This document shows, piece by piece, positions 56,119 to 59,575 of a stretch of 59,575 nt of DNA. The notes beneath the pieces were generated by a model, which had not been told where the DNA came from, did not search any database, and worked only from the letters and a program-made list of their open reading frames with translations. The stretch is from Lentisphaeria bacterium (lineage in GTDB: Bacteria; Verrucomicrobiota; Lentisphaeria; Victivallales; Victivallaceae): NCBI GenBank assembly GCA_017504435.1, contig JAFVRD010000002.1, forward strand, positions 1 through 59,575. The letters run 5' to 3'. The position numbers and the translations under genes are program-made. How positions within the stretch are numbered: position 1 is the stretch's first letter; every line of letters starts with the position of its first letter.

Positions 56119-59100
56119 ATGAGTGAATATTCAAATGCCTTGATTTATTCATCGGTTTCCGGAACATCTCCAATAACCGTAAGTATCAACGATGACATTT
56201 TTACCGGAAGTTATGCGGCGGCAAATGTACCTGCCAGCCTTGCCGGGAATGCGGTGATCTGTGATATTAAGACCTCCGCTCATTCTGCGCTTAACGCTCC
56301 GGGCAATTACGGAGTGAAAGATGCATGGTTCACCGGCAATGTCTGTGACTCTGCCGGGGGAGCATTACGCAATGATGGAGCATCACTGACGATTTCCGGT
56401 TCCACATTTCAGAATGGCACTTCCGGCTCTTACGGCGGTGCGATCTACAACTCCGGTCAGCCGGTAACGATTTCCGGTACTGAATTTACCGGCAATTCAG
56501 CAAAGTACGGCGGTGCGCTGCATTTCGGCGGCAGCAATGTGCTGATCAGCAATTCCAAATTTTCCAGCAATTATGCCAGCGAACACGGCGGAGCGGTATC
56601 TCTTTACAATGCCGCCGATATTACGGTATCGAACTCCCGTTTCGACTATAATTACGGCAAAGCAGGCGGAGTTTTTTATACCCAGAATACAGTCAAGCTC
56701 TCCATCAGCGGCAGTACTTTTACCGGCAATACTTCCGGCATTTCCGGAGGAGTCATCTATGCCGGAAGCACCGGGACGTTGAGTATTAGTGATTCACTTT
56801 TTAACCAAAACCTTTCCATGGGTGAGGCCGGTATCGGAGACGGCGGCAGTGTCATCAATATCACCGCCGGCAATGCGCTGATCAGCGGCAGTACTTTTAC
56901 CGGCAATACCTCAAGTGTTGCCCGCGGTGCGATCTATGTCCATGGAACGGCAGCTGTTACCATTGAGAACACGCAATTTAACGATAATTCCTGTCCGACC
57001 GATAAAGGCTGGCAGGCAGCGTCGATATTTGTCCGCGGTCAGGTCTCATTGAACAATGTCGTATTCAATGATGCCTGCATTTCTATTTTTGCGACAAGCG
57101 CAGCGACATTGACGGTAAAAGGATTGGTCACGATAGCTAACAGCGACTCCCGGATCTGGGTACAGACCGGCGGAAAATTCATAATTGACGGCGATGCCCT
57201 TACCGGCGAAAACAAAGTCGCCCGGGCGTTGGATGTGACAAGTTCGAATTGGCAGGTGAACGGTGATGCGGCTCCGGCAGCTTCGGAAAATTACCAATTG
57301 TTCACGCACCACAATGATGTCTACATTGCCGAAAGCAACGCTGTCGTGAATACATCTGTAGTGCTGGTGTCGGACACAATTGCCGCCAATGGTGACGGTG
57401 CGGAATTTACGATCGACGGCAATGATTATGTCGGCGTAGGCTATCGTGATCTGGCATCGGCAATGGCGTTGGAAAACAAATTCCTGGTCGAGAATTATAC
57501 TCACACTTACGGCAGTATTTCTCTGAAGTGTGATGAAAAAATCCAATTCGGTGAAAATGTCCGTTTTGACCGGAATCTTTTAACCGCTCAAGGTCAGGGT
57601 GGAGCAATGATTGTTACCGGAGGAACGTTGAAAAATGTGGCCTTTTCCGGTAATACTGCCTACAATGGCGGTGCGGTTTATTCACACGTTGCTCCGGTCA
57701 TTGACAGTGTAACATTCACCGGCAACAGCGCGACCAACGGCGGTGGAGCTTTGATGCTGGAAACCAATGGCGGCACATTAAGCAGTGTGACATTCACCGG
57801 CAACAGTGCCAACAATTATGGCGGAGCGCTCTATACTTATGGCGGAAAATTGGATATTTCTTCATCAACTTTCCGCAACAACTCTGCCAATACCTTCGGC
57901 GGAGCGATTTTTGCCAGCGGCAGTGCCTCAGTAAAAATTTCTGACACATTGTTTGAGGCAAACCGTACCAAAGCAGCACTGCATATCAACAGTTCTGCCA
58001 GTGGTAATATCATCAGGAGTAAATTCAGCGGCAATCTTAACGGAGCAATGGAAATAACTGGTTCAGCTGAAATCAGCGGTTCAACTTTTTCCGGAAACTC
58101 TGCATTGAATGGCGGAGCGATCATTTTTGATGGCGGCACCAAAACTTTGACGATAACTGACAGCGAATTTTCCGGTAATATTTCCACAAATCCGGCAGTC
58201 GGTGCAGACAGCGGCAGTGCCATTCATGTTCTCTCCGGAACGGTGAATATCTCTGACACGGTGTTTTCCGGCAACTCTGCAGCTTCTGCCAAAGGGGCGG
58301 TTTTTGTCGGTGCCGGATCAAGTGTGGTCATCCGTAACAGCGAATTTTCCGGTAATACTTTCGGCAGTGCCGGATATGCCGCCTCTATTTTCGTCCGCGG
58401 CAAACTGGAATTGGCGAATGTTTCTTTTGATGAATCTGCACAGGCGATGTATTTTTCAGGTTCAAGCGGCGCGGAAGTTACGGTGACCGGTCTGATCACT
58501 CTGAAAAACAGTAAATCAACGATCAATATCGGCGGAGCAGTGTTCCAAATCGCGGGCGGCAGTTTTGTCAGCGAAAACATTGCAGTCAACAAGGCTATTG
58601 AAACCGAATTTTCCGGAACATTCTGCCAGAATGGAGAAATCACAGTTGATGACAGTGAGAAATACACGATCTTTACGGCAAGCAATGATCTCTATGTCAC
58701 CGGCAAAAATTTTGCCGGCTTTGCGGCCATAGTGTCCACTGATGGCGACGTATATAACTTCAACGGATATGCCGGTCCCGGGTATACCTCATTTGCCGCA
58801 GTTGATAAAACGATTTCAGTCGACGGCAATCAGGTCGCTCTCAATACCGCAGTGGTCACAGAATCCATTTCAATTGCTGATGGTATTGGTTCGATAACTG
58901 AACTTATTATTTCGGCAGGAGCAGTGGTAAATTTCACCTCCGGCACCGATTTGAGTGCGGTCGCTATCACCGTGGACGGAACCGGACTTAAAGTCGGAGA
59001 TGTCATTGCCACCGGTGTCAGCGGAACTCTCGGTGCTGATGACATCGTCACCGGCAATGATGAGGTGAGACTGGCGATCGACGGCACCAATTTGGTGCTG

Positions 59101-59575
59101 AAAGAAAAAGCCACCATTTCTGCAGGTACTGTCGTTGATACAAACTTCATCAATGAAGGTTCTGAAAGCCTCATCACCGGCGGTGAAATCAAAGCGGTGT
59201 TTGTCGCGACCAACCTCAATGCCGGCGATGTGAATACCGAAGTTCAGGGCGGTAAGTTCAGCAAATTCTTTGTCGGCGGTGCGCTGGTCAAAACTGAAGC
59301 GGCTGACATGGGTACAGTCACGGTCGCCGTTTCCGGCGGCGAATTCGCCGACCGCATCTACGGTGCCGGTTACGCTTACGGCATCGGTGATGCTGATACT
59401 GTTGAACTTCATGTCGCCAAATCTGAAGTTGTCCTCTCCGGCGGTACAGTCCATGACGGCGTTTTCGGCGGTGCTCATGCCCGTAAAAACGCCCATGTCT
59501 TGGTAGATGCAGTGAATATCAATATTTCCGGCGGTACGTTCAAAGACATTTTCGGCGGCGGCTGGGCTGAACGGA
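56119..59575 (+). CDS. Giant Pmp-like repeat protein, partial
   Basis: The frame is open from an ATG at 56119 (GAGGG site 8 bases upstream) to the window end, 1152 codons. It has many copies of GGA(I/L/V) with FxGN or FxxN, as in Chlamydia Pmp proteins and right-handed beta-helices, in two blocks (about 56300-56960 and 57600-58340). The blocks are joined by regions such as ASIFVRG. From about 59160 the repeat changes to SGG(T/E)F-x-DIFGGG. The N-terminus (MSEYSNALIYSSVSG) is not a signal peptide. Export may rely on a C-terminal signal beyond the window. Confidence 0.82.
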   Translation, partial: MSEYSNALIYSSVSGTSPITVSINDDIFTGSYAAANVPASLAGNAVICDIKTSAHSALNAPGNYGVKDAWFTGNVCDSAGGALRNDGASLTISGSTFQNGTSGSYGGAIYNSGQPVTISGTEFTGNSAKYGGALHFGGSNVLISNSKFSSNYASEHGGAVSLYNAADITVSNSRFDYNYGKAGGVFYTQNTVKLSISGSTFTGNTSGISGGVIYAGSTGTLSISDSLFNQNLSMGEAGIGDGGSVINITAGNALISGSTFTGNTSSVARGAIYVHGTAAVTIENTQFNDNSCPTDKGWQAASIFVRGQVSLNNVVFNDACISIFATSAATLTVKGLVTIANSDSRIWVQTGGKFIIDGDALTGENKVARALDVTSSNWQVNGDAAPAASENYQLFTHHNDVYIAESNAVVNTSVVLVSDTIAANGDGAEFTIDGNDYVGVGYRDLASAMALENKFLVENYTHTYGSISLKCDEKIQFGENVRFDRNLLTAQGQGGAMIVTGGTLKNVAFSGNTAYNGGAVYSHVAPVIDSVTFTGNSATNGGGALMLETNGGTLSSVTFTGNSANNYGGALYTYGGKLDISSSTFRNNSANTFGGAIFASGSASVKISDTLFEANRTKAALHINSSASGNIIRSKFSGNLNGAMEITGSAEISGSTFSGNSALNGGAIIFDGGTKTLTITDSEFSGNISTNPAVGADSGSAIHVLSGTVNISDTVFSGNSAASAKGAVFVGAGSSVVIRNSEFSGNTFGSAGYAASIFVRGKLELANVSFDESAQAMYFSGSSGAEVTVTGLITLKNSKSTINIGGAVFQIAGGSFVSENIAVNKAIETEFSGTFCQNGEITVDDSEKYTIFTASNDLYVTGKNFAGFAAIVSTDGDVYNFNGYAGPGYTSFAAVDKTISVDGNQVALNTAVVTESISIADGIGSITELIISAGAVVNFTSGTDLSAVAITVDGTGLKVGDVIATGVSGTLGADDIVTGNDEVRLAIDGTNLVLKEKATISAGTVVDTNFINEGSESLITGGEIKAVFVATNLNAGDVNTEVQGGKFSKFFVGGALVKTEAADMGTVTVAVSGGEFADRIYGAGYAYGIGDADTVELHVAKSEVVLSGGTVHDGVFGGAHARKNAHVLVDAVNINISGGTFKDIFGGGWAER

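Overview
The window looks like a chromosomal segment of a Lentisphaerota (Victivallis-like) bacterium. The signs are pseudopilin-like proteins with an FTLIELLV signal and an H-X9-DG tail, large secreted glycosidase-like proteins of poorly known families, a DUF4434-type protein, and genes for pectin and hemicellulose side chains. The taxonomic call is inference from protein style, because no rRNA gene is present.

Layout. Positions 1-510 hold the first codons of a truncated minus-strand gene, a probable initiator tRNA-Met with its own promoter and terminator, and a stray 17-bp copy of the tRNA 3' end. Positions 510-9791 (minus strand) are mostly housekeeping: an esterase, panD, a Lys-tailed secreted protein, tgt, a DJ-1 protein, an HD-type 7TM phosphohydrolase coupled to a PhoH ATPase, a LysM lipoprotein with 21-bp repeats, fabF and acpP. 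Positions 9950-16439 carry a MATE exporter, an RND pump with its adaptor, and a dolichol-kinase-like membrane protein. Positions 16622-23085 hold a divergent pair of secreted carbohydrate-related units. Positions 23364-31689 are one minus-strand operon for a pgl-like glycan: dehydratase, aminotransferase, acetyltransferase, phosphoglycosyl transferase, GT4, a GT-C protein split by a probable one-base frameshift, and a flippase.

Positions 31927-43473 hold a NagB-like/amidohydrolase pair facing an AraC regulator, a DeoR regulator, and a seven-gene plus-strand operon. That operon encodes a PfkB kinase, a FucI-fold isomerase, an IolB-like isomerase, an FGGY kinase, a GlcD-like flavoprotein, a GlcF-like Fe-S protein and a class II aldolase. 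The combination matches no pathway I know completely. Positions 43588 to the end are a plant-glycan unit: GH127, AraC, GH4, GH78, two secreted proteins, two pseudopilin-like proteins, and the first 1152 codons of a giant Pmp-like repeat protein that runs off the window.

The strongest new observations are these. (1) The second pseudopilin gene carries an in-frame 177-bp insert that duplicates its FTLIELLV signal and contains a 12-bp-stem hairpin. (2) Two 31-bp AraC-type operators, 28/31 identical, lie at exactly the same distance (7 bp to the -35 box, 81 bp to the start codon) before GH127 and GH4, so one regulon is readable directly from the DNA. (3) The IolB/FucI/PfkB/FGGY/GlcD/aldolase operon is a candidate uncharacterised sugar, cyclitol or sulfosugar pathway. 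(4) The giant Pmp-like protein has no visible N-terminal signal peptide.
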